Source: an uncultured Prevotella sp. (lineage in GTDB: Bacteria > Bacteroidota > Bacteroidia > Bacteroidales > Bacteroidaceae). Taken from it: DNA of 19,726 bases. Of this stretch, positions 1 to 7,742 are shown piece after piece. Position 1 is the stretch's first letter. Each line of letters starts with the position of its first letter. The DNA is taken from contig CAMZBS010000037.1 of the NCBI GenBank assembly GCA_947304695.1, positions 1 through 19,726 of the forward strand, read 5' to 3'. A program made the translations under genes and the position numbers. The notes below the pieces were generated by a model that saw only the letters and a program-made list of their open reading frames with translations, was not told the DNA's origin and searched no databases.

Positions 1-152
1 CAAGTAATAAACTAACGAGTGGAAATGGACATTACATGGTATTCAAGTTGAACACTATGCCAGATATTAAGTTTGTCAGCATCTGGGGGAATAATTCAAG
101 AAATGACTTCCCCTCAAATAATGACATGGATGAGATATTCAAATCGATATAA
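1..152 (+). CDS. 3' end of an unidentified protein gene (partial)
   Basis: One frame is open from the left edge (first full codon at base 3) to a TAA at 150-152, giving about 49 C-terminal residues that end in DEIFKSI. The reading is AT-rich, like the first half of the next gene, and that gene starts only 40 bases later with no terminator between them, so the two are probably co-transcribed. The fragment is rich in Asn, Ser and hydrophobic residues and has no sorting motif or domain I recognise. It could be the end of another secreted or LRR protein, but too little is present to name it. Confidence 0.55.
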   Translation, partial: SNKLTSGNGHYMVFKLNTMPDIKFVSIWGNNSRNDFPSNNDMDEIFKSI

Positions 153-192
153 CTAAATGACCATATAATATAACAAACTAACAACAACGCTT

Positions 193-2955
193 ATGAAAAA
201 ACTATTATTACTATTTGCGCTTGTGCTCAGTAGCATTGGTGTGAATGCACAAAAGTTCGTGGTAGACGGCATTCAATACAATGTGCTTACGACCTCGCCA
301 GACTACACTGTAGAGGTGACAAAGTATAATGCTAACTATGAGGGAGACCTTATTCTAAATGGAACAGTCAGTTATGAGGGACAGACGTATAAGGTGGTGA
401 GAATTAATGGTGAAATTTTTAAGTCATGTAAAAAGAAGGTGGTTGTTAATGATTTGCCCTATTGCACATCCATTGGCTATCAAGCCTTTTATCGCTGTGA
501 TAGCCTGATGAGCGTTGGTGATCTGAATGCCTGTACCTCAATTGGCTATGAAGCCTTTCATCTCTGTACTAACCTGATGAGTATTGGTGATCTGAGTGCC
601 TGCACGGACATTGACTCCCGTGCCTTTTGTCTCTGCACTAGCTTGACGAGTATTGGTGATTTGAGTGCCTGCACCTATATTGGAGCTGATGCCTTTTCGA
701 GTTGTTCATTAGATTATGTAACCTTACCTGCTACCCCTCCAACCTGGGGTGGGAGAATCGGTGGTGATCATATGACATTCTTAGTACCTGAATCGGCTGT
801 GGCCACCTATCGTGCAGCAAAAAACTGGAGCGACATCAAATTGCAGATTCTCTCGAAGGATGCCAAACATACGTGGGATGTGGCTGCCCCCGTGTTAAAC
901 AGCATCGGAGCCGACCAGTTTGAGAACGTGATGACGCTGAAAGTGAGTGGTAACATTGATAGTGATGACATCATGTATATGCGCAACAAGATGTTCAATC
1001 TGCATCGCCTCGACCTGACAGATGCCATCTTCGTGGCCAGCAATAAGGAATACGCCACAGGCTATAAAACGCATGACAACAGTGTGGGTGGCTTTTTCGA
1101 TATGCTACGTTTGCACTCGGTAAAACTACCTGCAAGTGCCAAAGTGGTTGAAGGAGATGCATTCAAAAATTGTACTAATATTTTTACGATTCAGCTGCCC
1201 GAGGGAATGACAGACATTGGCGAATCGGCTTTCTCGGGTTGTACCAATCTTAAAGCAGTAGCTTTTCCTTCTACGTTAAATACAATTGCGTCAAATGCAT
1301 TTACAAGCTGTCCCATTGCTTCTGTCAGTTTGCCTGAAAATCTAAAGAAGATTGGAACCTATGCATTTAGAAACAATTCTTACCTTACCGAACTTCGCAT
1401 TCCCAGTTCGGTAGAGTCTATTGGCGATAATGCTTTTGACAAGTGTAATAATTTGAAGGATATCTACACTTATACGGTGCAGCCCATCAAAATTAGCTCG
1501 AATACATTCAGCACTTATACTGTAGCTACGCTCCACCTGCCCACACAGGGCTTCAACGACTATTATGCCAGTCCCACGTGGGGCCAGTTCCCTGAGTTGG
1601 TTGCTTTTGACGAGCCTTATAAGTACTTCTACATCACCGACGACTTCGTGCTGCTGTCTGGCAAGCGCTTCGAAAGTCCTGAGGGCGAAGACCTCAATAT
1701 CAACGCGTATGCCGGCTCGAGCATTACCATCGAGGGTGAAACGAATCAGGAAGTGGGCAACATCGATATTAACTACAATCGCTTAAGGGGAGCTTCTATC
1801 ATTCCTGACAACAACCTGATGGCCGATACCGTGACCTTCCACATCGATGTGACTGGGCAAAAGTGGCGCTTCCTCTGCTTCCCGTTCCGCGTGAAGCTGA
1901 GCAACGTGCAGGCACCTGGCAGCTACGTGTTCCGTCGCTACAATGGCGAGAAACGTGCCAGTGGTAATAGCGGATGGGAGAACCTGTCCGAGGGTATCGA
2001 ATACTTAGAGCCGGGCGTGGGTTACATTTTCCAGAGCAACAACAGCGGAGCACTGGATATTACAGTGGATCAGCCTGACTTTAGCTGGGCAACATCTACG
2101 AAGACGAACGCGCTGAAGACCTATGCCGCTGCCGTCGATGAGGATGCCAGCTGGAATCTTGTAGGCAACCCGCTGACCTGCTACTACGACATCGATGACA
2201 TGGAGTACGATGCACCGCTGACCATCTGGGACGGCGCAAAGTATGTGGCCTATCGTCCTGGTGACGACAACTACCAGTTAAGCCCCTTCGAAGCGATCTT
2301 CGTGCAGAAACCCGACAACAGTAGCGTGCCCACCTACCAGAAGGGTAAACGTATGAGCTACAATGCTGCCCAGAAGAAGCACAACGACAAGATAATCGCT
2401 GCCCGCATGATGGCTCCCGGCAAGCGCGACCGCATGCTGCTGAACCTGGTACTGAGCAACGGCGAACAGCAGGACCAGACCCGTGTGGTGTTCAACGAGA
2501 AGAAGACCACTGGCTATGAGAAGGAATGCGATGCAGCCAAGTTCATAAGCATGGAGCAGGTGCCCCAGCTCTACACCTTGGAGCAGCAGACGCAGTTTGC
2601 CATCAACGAGCGCCAGACGGGCTCGGTGCAGGTGGGCTTCATGGCTCCCAAAGCAGGCAGCTATACGCTGAAGGTTGAACGCATGGATATGCCGGTGGTG
2701 CTGAAAGACAACATGACGGGCACAACCTTCGACTTCAACAATGGGGAGTACATCTTCGAGAGCGAGGAAGGTACCTTCGACTCACGCTTCCTCCTCATGC
2801 CTGCCGCAGAAACTACGGGCATTGCCACTATGACAACTGCCAACGCCAGCAAGAGCGACATCCCTGCCTACACCCTCGACGGCAAGCAGTTGCCGAAGGG
2901 CGAGACCCCAAAGGGCATCGTGGTGAAGAATGGAAAGAAGGTGGTGAAGAATTGA
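193..2955 (+). CDS. BspA-like leucine-rich-repeat surface protein with C-terminal sorting-like tail
   Basis: Secreted cell-surface protein of 920 residues. A signal peptide is visible at 1-19 (MKKLL then a hydrophobic stretch to VNA|Q). Two blocks of BspA-type (LRR_5) repeats follow. Residues 91-175 hold units of exactly 23 residues with the pattern ACTxIxxxAFxxCxxLxSIGDL; residues 305-470 hold the more usual form (IGESAFSGC, IPSSVESIG, AFDKC). Each block ends in a Tyr/Ala/Trp cap (ATYRAAKNW, YYASPTW). From about 470 to 870 there is a large non-repeat region typical of secreted Bacteroidales proteins. The last 30 residues (YTLDGKQL...NGKKVVKN) resemble a short type IX secretion (type A) tail. 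BspA proteins bind host matrix or other bacteria; the ligand here cannot be told from sequence. The 5' half is more AT-rich than the 3' half. It is the first complete gene of a three- or four-gene operon. Confidence 0.88.
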   Translation: MKKLLLLFALVLSSIGVNAQKFVVDGIQYNVLTTSPDYTVEVTKYNANYEGDLILNGTVSYEGQTYKVVRINGEIFKSCKKKVVVNDLPYCTSIGYQAFYRCDSLMSVGDLNACTSIGYEAFHLCTNLMSIGDLSACTDIDSRAFCLCTSLTSIGDLSACTYIGADAFSSCSLDYVTLPATPPTWGGRIGGDHMTFLVPESAVATYRAAKNWSDIKLQILSKDAKHTWDVAAPVLNSIGADQFENVMTLKVSGNIDSDDIMYMRNKMFNLHRLDLTDAIFVASNKEYATGYKTHDNSVGGFFDMLRLHSVKLPASAKVVEGDAFKNCTNIFTIQLPEGMTDIGESAFSGCTNLKAVAFPSTLNTIASNAFTSCPIASVSLPENLKKIGTYAFRNNSYLTELRIPSSVESIGDNAFDKCNNLKDIYTYTVQPIKISSNTFSTYTVATLHLPTQGFNDYYASPTWGQFPELVAFDEPYKYFYITDDFVLLSGKRFESPEGEDLNINAYAGSSITIEGETNQEVGNIDINYNRLRGASIIPDNNLMADTVTFHIDVTGQKWRFLCFPFRVKLSNVQAPGSYVFRRYNGEKRASGNSGWENLSEGIEYLEPGVGYIFQSNNSGALDITVDQPDFSWATSTKTNALKTYAAAVDEDASWNLVGNPLTCYYDIDDMEYDAPLTIWDGAKYVAYRPGDDNYQLSPFEAIFVQKPDNSSVPTYQKGKRMSYNAAQKKHNDKIIAARMMAPGKRDRMLLNLVLSNGEQQDQTRVVFNEKKTTGYEKECDAAKFISMEQVPQLYTLEQQTQFAINERQTGSVQVGFMAPKAGSYTLKVERMDMPVVLKDNMTGTTFDFNNGEYIFESEEGTFDSRFLLMPAAETTGIATMTTANASKSDIPAYTLDGKQLPKGETPKGIVVKNGKKVVKN
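463..705 (+). repeat. 69-bp tandem LRR repeats inside the BspA-like gene
   Basis: Conserved Cys-Thr pairs fall at residues 91, 114, 137 and 160, a strict 23-residue (69-base) period. The wording is nearly constant (GDLSACT, IGxxAFxxC, SLxSIGDL) and the DNA copies are similar enough for slippage or recombination to alter the copy number. These are protein-coding LRR units, not CRISPR repeats: they have no unique spacers and keep the reading frame. Confidence 0.8.
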
Positions 2956-2975
2956 ACGTTGAACATTGAACATTA

Positions 2976-3938
2976 ATGCGTATGAAACATACGAAGAATT
3001 ATGTCCTGACCATGCTGTTCGCCCTGCTGTGCGGGGCGACGGCATGGGCACAGCAGGAGTTCAACCCGTCGAATCCCCCCGACCCGCGGATGCTATATAA
3101 AGTGGTGGTATCGGCTACCGACGGCCACTACACCAGTGGCTCCGGCTCTTACGCTAAGGACACAAAGGTAACGATTAACACCAGTGCATCGGGCGCAAAT
3201 TTCGACTTCAAGTATTGGACGAAGAATGGGGCTTTCTATTCCACGGAACGTCGGTTCACCTATACCGTAGAAGCTATGGATGTCAGGTTCCAGGCCGTCT
3301 ACGAGTTCAATCCTTCGAGTCCGCAAGATCCTCAGACCCCCAACGAGTATCGTCTTTACTTGGTGCCAGACCCTGAGGATGCATGCTCGTTCAGCCGCAC
3401 CAGTGGCGCAAAGGTAGAGGCAGGAACAATCCCAACTGTGACGGCATACGCCAGTCAGGGGTTCGTGTTCCAAGGCTGGTATAACGGTGACGAGAAAATT
3501 TCAGAGAGCGAAACACTCACAACCTTCACCATGCCTAAAGCCAACACGACGCTCACAGCAAAGTTTGAGTTCAGTCCTACACTGCCCGGCGACCCGGAAA
3601 GCAGCCAGACGAATGTGAATCAGGGCAATGTGATAGGCGACCTGACCGGTGACGGCAAAGTGAGCATTACCGACGTGGTCATGATTATCGATGTGATTGC
3701 CGGCATCATTACCGATGCCGACCAGAGGGCTGCAGCCGATGTGAACGGCGACGGCAGCGTGACCATCACCGACTGCGTGGCTGCCATCGACCTGATTGCC
3801 GCCCAGCAGATTGCCGGAGCACGACGCATGACTAACACGGCCGCAAAGTCTAAACTTGATGGCTTCATCAACACCGCACTGCAGAAAAAGATGCTCATGG
3901 TGGATCGAATGAAAAGCAAGAAGCAGAACGTGAAGTAA
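2976..3938 (+). CDS. Secreted InlB-like-repeat protein with C-terminal dockerin
   Basis: 320 residues beginning MRMKHTKN; the ATG at 2982 is an equally good start. A signal peptide ends near residue 25 (TAWA|QQ). Two beta-rich modules resembling divergent InlB B-repeats follow (about 40-110 and 123-198), with the typical endings FKYWTKNG...FQAVYEF and FQGWYNG...LTAKFEF. Three proline linkers of form F(N/S)PxxPxDP occur at 29-37, 111-119 and 199-207. Residues 220-276 form a type I dockerin with two calcium loops: GDLTGDGKVSITD (Asp222, Asp226, Asp233) and ADVNGDGSVTITD (Asp255, Asp259, Asp266). The tail is basic and lacks the NGKKVVK sorting ending of both neighbours, so this protein may be held at the surface by a cohesin. 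It lies 20 bases after the LRR gene and 16 before the cohesin-like gene. Ligand unknown. Confidence 0.82.
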   Translation: MRMKHTKNYVLTMLFALLCGATAWAQQEFNPSNPPDPRMLYKVVVSATDGHYTSGSGSYAKDTKVTINTSASGANFDFKYWTKNGAFYSTERRFTYTVEAMDVRFQAVYEFNPSSPQDPQTPNEYRLYLVPDPEDACSFSRTSGAKVEAGTIPTVTAYASQGFVFQGWYNGDEKISESETLTTFTMPKANTTLTAKFEFSPTLPGDPESSQTNVNQGNVIGDLTGDGKVSITDVVMIIDVIAGIITDADQRAAADVNGDGSVTITDCVAAIDLIAAQQIAGARRMTNTAAKSKLDGFINTALQKKMLMVDRMKSKKQNVK

Positions 3939-3954
3939 ACTAAAAACGGATTAT

Positions 3955-6900
3955 ATGAATAAGCTTAGATTATTATTGACATGGGGGCTGCTGTTGGCAG
4001 TCAGCCATGTCATGGGCATCAACATCACGGTTGACCCCGTTGAGATTGAACCCGGAGCGACGGCACAGCTCGTCATCAACCTCAACAACACGGAGAACGA
4101 CCTGACGGCTTATCAGATGTCGCTCTATCTGCCGGAGGGCGTGACGGTGAAGAAGAAGGCCAATGGCAAGTATGACTTTAAGGCCAATGCCGACCGCCAT
4201 GACGGCGAGTTCACCGTCTCGGTGAAGGATGCTGCCGACGGCAGCGTGCTCATTGCCTGCTTCTCAGCCGACAAGGATGTGCTCGTAGGCAACAGCGGCG
4301 AGCTCATCCGCCTGTCTCTGGAAGTGGCATCGACGGTGACCACATCGCTGCAGGGCAGCCTGAAAAACATGGAGTTCACGGATGTCAGCACCACGGCCTA
4401 TCATCCTGCCGACGTGACTTTCGACCTGAATCTCAAGGGAGGCAGCGTAACGCCTACTGGCAACGTGACCGTCAGCGCGGCTGACCTGAACGTAACAGCC
4501 GGGGACGCGGCAAGCCTTTCGATTAACATGGCAACGGACGTTCCGAACCTGACGGCTTATCAGATGTCGCTCTATCTGCCCGAAGGCGTGACGGTGAAGA
4601 AGAAAGCCAATGGCAAGTATGACTTTAAGGCCAATGCCGACCGCCACGACGGCGAGTTCACCGTCTCGGTGAAGGATGCTGCCGACGGCAGCGTACTCAT
4701 TGCCTGCTTCTCAGCCGACAAGGATGTGCTCGTAGGTACTGACGGTGAGCTGATCCGCCTGTCTCTGGAAGTGACATCGACGGTGACCACATCGCTGCAG
4801 GGCAGCCTGAAAAACATGGAGTTCACGGATGTCAGCACCACGGCCTATCATCCTGCCGACGCGACTTTCAACATCGCTGTGACGGTTCCCGTACAGCCTG
4901 TAACCATCACGGCTGACAACCTGACAATGGTTTACGGTGACGATGTGCCCACACTGACTTATAAAAGTGAGGGTGCTGAACTGAACGGCACACCAAAGCT
5001 GTCAACCACGGCTACGAAGACTTCGCCTGTGGGGACCTATCCCATCACTGTGGAGAAGGGAACAGTGACGAATGAGCAGGTGACCTACGTGGCCGGTACG
5101 CTGACCATCACGAAGGCTCCACTGACCATTGCCGCAGAAACGTACACGAAGAAGCAGGGTGAGGCGATGCCTGAGTTCACGCTGACCTACACAGGCTTCA
5201 AGAACAATGAGACGAAGGATGTGCTGACGAAGCAGCCCGTTGTGTCATGCACCGCCAACGAGGCCAGTGCCCCGGGTGAATATCCCGTAACCGTATCGGG
5301 TGCCGAAGCCAAGAACTATGCCATCAGCTACACCAACGGCAAACTGGTTGTAGCGGCTGCCGATGCTGTAATTATCAAGGCTAAGAACTGCTCCCGTGAG
5401 TATGGCGATGCCAACCCGACATTTGAGTACACAGTAGAGGGTGCTACACTTGATGGAGTGCCTGAGATCAGCTGCGAGGCAACGGCCACTTCGCCCGTTG
5501 GAACATACGACATTATTGTCAAGAAAGGCTCAGTGAAGAACTACAATGTGACCTATGTGGCCGGTACGCTGACCGTCACGAAGGCTCAGCTGACCATTGC
5601 CGCAGGAACGTACACGAAGAAGCAGGGTGAGGCGATGCCTGAGTTCACGCTGACCTACACAGGCTTCAAGAACAATGAGACGAAGGATGTGCTGACGAAG
5701 CAGCCCGTTGTGTCATGCACCGCCAACGAGGCCAGTGCCCCGGGTGAATATCCCGTAACCGTATCGGGTGCCGAGGCCAAGAACTATGCCATCAGCTACA
5801 CCGACGGCAAACTGGTTGTAACGGCTGCTGATGGGGACGTGCTCGTGGTGGTTCCTGCCGGTGTAGAGCAACAAGACTGGTACATGGAAGGCATTTATTA
5901 TACGCAGAATTCTTCTGAGGAGGTTGTCCCGTCGGTTGTCACCAAGGACACCAAGGTTGCCATCAACGGTAACGACATCTATGTACAGGGCCTGGCCACC
6001 TGGTTCCCCGACGCATGGATGAAGGGCGAAATCAACGGAACGACGGCAATCTTTAAGAGCGGTCAGTTTGTGGGAACGGACGAGTATGGCAAGGAGTATA
6101 TGATTGGATCTGCCGATGGCAAGACCATCAGCGACATTGAGTTCGGCTTCGACACAGAGGCACAGAAGCTCACGCTGAAGACCTTCCTGATTGAGAATGG
6201 CGATAGCCGCGACGAGTTCTTATTGTATGGTTACTATGAACCCGACGGCTTGACGATTACCAACAAGGCGACAATGGCCACCTATGAGCCTGTTAAGGTG
6301 CCAGCTGGTCTGGTCAGCGAACAGTGGAATCTCCATGCTTACGACATGAATGAAGCCGAGGTGGAATTGCCTGTTGCCGTTGGCATTGACGGTAACAACA
6401 TATACGTGCAGGGACTGTGCAAATATCTGCCTAAGGCTTGGGTAAAGGGTACTTTAAACGGTACGACGGCAACCTTCGCAGCTGGTCAGTACTACGGAAA
6501 ATACGCTATCTACGAAATGTTCTTTGGTGGCTACAACCCGAATGGCGACACGATGAAGGATGTGGTGTTCAGCTATGATGCTGAGGCTGGCAGGATGGTA
6601 ACCAATGACATTATACTGCTGAATAGCAATGTCGACAAGATGTCCTTCTATGACTACATGTACCAGACGGTGATTACAAAGGAAGTTGCCGTGAGCACAG
6701 TGGTTCGCGCTGACGACAAGACCATCGTCTACGGTGAAGAGTTGCCGGAATTGACCTATCATGTTGAAGGAGAAGAACTGAATGGCACTCCGAAACTGTC
6801 GACGACGGCAACCAGTGCATCGCCCGTGGGAACCTATCCTATCAAGGTGGAGCGTGGAACAGTGACGAACCAAGGCGTGAGCTACGTGGACGGTACGCTG

Positions 6901-7512
6901 ACCATCCTGCAGAACACCAAAGACCTGACTTCGCGCGTGGGAACAACAGCTCAGGATTGGAATGGTACTGGTATGGTGGGACAGTATGCCCCGACCATTA
7001 TCACCCGAGACGGAAGAAAAACGGCAATGGCAGAGAGATATACTGAACATGCTAATGTTACTGGGAATGTCTTGAGCCAGACTGTCAACGGGCTTGAGAA
7101 TGGTGAGTATAAGGTGACGCTCTATGCCAACGCCCGCTTCACTCCCGGCCGTGGCTTCTCGTCGAATATAACCGAAGGTCAGCAAAACGTGGTCTACGTA
7201 TATGCAAACGACACTAAACAGTTCGTTCCCGCATACAGAGATGTAGCTGTGTCTGTAAATGGGGAATATACGCTGATGACCAATGTGACCAATGGAACGT
7301 TGCGCCTTGGAATGTATGCTGAGAAGATTGGCACCAACTGGCAAACGATTCAGATTAAGTCACTGGACCGTATCGGCGATGTGAACGGCATTAGTGAGTT
7401 GATGGTTGAACGTTCTAATGCTAAACGGATCTACAGCCTCAGCGGCCAGCGTGTGGATGCCAGCTACAGGGGTGTGGTGATCCAGGATGGCAAGAAGCAT
7501 GTGGTGAAGTAA
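3955..7512 (+). CDS. Large modular surface protein: two cohesin-like and several MBG-type modules, sorting-like tail
   Basis: 1185 residues with a signal peptide (1-21, ending VMG|IN). Modules in order: two cohesin-like domains (about 22-160 and 172-310; LTAYQMSLYLPEGVTV... GELIRLSLEV); four MBG-type beta modules (316-390, 388-470, 471-543, 545-625) marked by YGDDVPTLTY, VGTYPI and GTLTITKA; two copies of an unrecognised module of 130-150 residues (629-780, 782-912) sharing VPAG, NDIYVQGL/NNIYVQGL, P.AW.KG and NGTTA.F..GQ; a further MBG module (916-985) close to the first; a jelly-roll-like region (986-1142) resembling carbohydrate-binding domains; and a tail (IYSLSGQRV...DGKKHVVK) like a type IX secretion signal. 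It is likely a surface adhesin or scaffold, and its partner may be the dockerin protein encoded just upstream. The cohesin call rests on fold-like pattern, so it is less certain than the dockerin. Confidence 0.82.
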   Translation: MNKLRLLLTWGLLLAVSHVMGINITVDPVEIEPGATAQLVINLNNTENDLTAYQMSLYLPEGVTVKKKANGKYDFKANADRHDGEFTVSVKDAADGSVLIACFSADKDVLVGNSGELIRLSLEVASTVTTSLQGSLKNMEFTDVSTTAYHPADVTFDLNLKGGSVTPTGNVTVSAADLNVTAGDAASLSINMATDVPNLTAYQMSLYLPEGVTVKKKANGKYDFKANADRHDGEFTVSVKDAADGSVLIACFSADKDVLVGTDGELIRLSLEVTSTVTTSLQGSLKNMEFTDVSTTAYHPADATFNIAVTVPVQPVTITADNLTMVYGDDVPTLTYKSEGAELNGTPKLSTTATKTSPVGTYPITVEKGTVTNEQVTYVAGTLTITKAPLTIAAETYTKKQGEAMPEFTLTYTGFKNNETKDVLTKQPVVSCTANEASAPGEYPVTVSGAEAKNYAISYTNGKLVVAAADAVIIKAKNCSREYGDANPTFEYTVEGATLDGVPEISCEATATSPVGTYDIIVKKGSVKNYNVTYVAGTLTVTKAQLTIAAGTYTKKQGEAMPEFTLTYTGFKNNETKDVLTKQPVVSCTANEASAPGEYPVTVSGAEAKNYAISYTDGKLVVTAADGDVLVVVPAGVEQQDWYMEGIYYTQNSSEEVVPSVVTKDTKVAINGNDIYVQGLATWFPDAWMKGEINGTTAIFKSGQFVGTDEYGKEYMIGSADGKTISDIEFGFDTEAQKLTLKTFLIENGDSRDEFLLYGYYEPDGLTITNKATMATYEPVKVPAGLVSEQWNLHAYDMNEAEVELPVAVGIDGNNIYVQGLCKYLPKAWVKGTLNGTTATFAAGQYYGKYAIYEMFFGGYNPNGDTMKDVVFSYDAEAGRMVTNDIILLNSNVDKMSFYDYMYQTVITKEVAVSTVVRADDKTIVYGEELPELTYHVEGEELNGTPKLSTTATSASPVGTYPIKVERGTVTNQGVSYVDGTLTILQNTKDLTSRVGTTAQDWNGTGMVGQYAPTIITRDGRKTAMAERYTEHANVTGNVLSQTVNGLENGEYKVTLYANARFTPGRGFSSNITEGQQNVVYVYANDTKQFVPAYRDVAVSVNGEYTLMTNVTNGTLRLGMYAEKIGTNWQTIQIKSLDRIGDVNGISELMVERSNAKRIYSLSGQRVDASYRGVVIQDGKKHVVK
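4100..4422 (+). repeat. First copy of a 447-bp-period duplication (cohesin-like module)
   Basis: This stretch of about 323 bases recurs at 4547-4869 with very few substitutions, and nearly all of those are silent (for example ccggag/cccgaa). The offset is 447 bases, or 149 codons, so the frame is kept. It encodes the core of the cohesin-like module. Confidence 0.9.
4547..4869 (+). repeat. Second copy of the cohesin-like module duplication
   Basis: Near-identical to 4100-4422. The copies diverge sharply outside these limits, and the linker before each module differs. That shows an internal duplication followed by drift, or ongoing gene conversion. Confidence 0.9.
5080..5365 (+). repeat. First copy of a 468-bp-period duplication (MBG-type module)
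   Basis: About 286 bases encoding VTYVAGTLTITKA through the TYTKKQGEAMPEFTLTYTGF module, repeated at 5548-5833 with only a handful of changes. The offset of 468 bases equals 156 codons and preserves the frame. Confidence 0.9.
5548..5833 (+). repeat. Second copy of the MBG-type module duplication
   Basis: Near-identical to 5080-5365. Changes include accatc/accgtc, gaaacg/ggaacg and aacggc/gacggc. The intervening module (471-543) is related but clearly diverged, so the duplicated unit was probably a pair of modules in which one half was later homogenised. Confidence 0.88.
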
Positions 7513-7543
7513 CCACATAGACGCTTGAGAATAAAAACTAATG

Positions 7544-7590
7544 AAGCAGGAAGAGAACCACTTTATTTTCTTCCTGCTTTTCTTTCTTGA
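7544..7590 (+). terminator. Hairpin terminator of the surface-protein operon
   Basis: Arms 7544-7553 (aagcaggaag) and 7570-7579 (cttcctgctt) are perfectly complementary, with one more A-T pair inside and a loop of about 14 bases. A T-rich run follows. It lies 31 bases past the stop of the cohesin-like gene. Confidence 0.75.
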
Positions 7591-7599
7591 TGAAAAAAG

Positions 7600-7628
7600 G
7601 CCGAAAGTTTTGCGCTTTCGGCTTTTTT
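7600..7628 (+). terminator. Second rho-independent terminator in tandem
   Basis: A perfect 8-base stem, gccgaaag (7600-7607) with ctttcggc (7615-7622), encloses a 7-base loop and is followed by six T residues. An A-tract on the left flank could let it work in both directions. The loop contains the -33 element of the next promoter. Confidence 0.85.
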
Positions 7629-7639
7629 GTTTATTTTTG
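7608..7639 (+). promoter_or_regulatory. Bacteroidetes-type promoter for the HerA-like ATPase gene
   Basis: TTTTG at 7608-7612, a 19-base spacer, then TATTTTTG at 7632-7639 fits the TTTG/TAnnTTTG consensus. Transcription would begin near 7645, giving a leader of about 97 bases. The -33 box lies in the terminator loop of the upstream operon. Confidence 0.7.
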
Positions 7640-7742
7640 CAGCATGATTGTCAGAAAGTTCAGAGTGGTCTGTCGTTCTCCACAATGACCCTGACGACAG
7701 AAGAAAGGAAGATAAAAGTAGAAAAAAAATATAATTACGAGT

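Noticed and set aside
463..705. Regular 69-bp repeats considered as a CRISPR-like array
   Set aside because: They are in-frame LRR codons with no unique spacers and no cas genes nearby.
2979..2993. Small hairpin cgtatg-aaa-catacg over the dockerin gene start
   Set aside because: A 6-base stem with a 3-base loop at a start codon could be chance; no other sign of translational control is seen.
6454..7344. 296-codon minus-strand open frame opposite the large surface protein gene
   Set aside because: Antisense to strongly supported modules; the product resembles no protein family.
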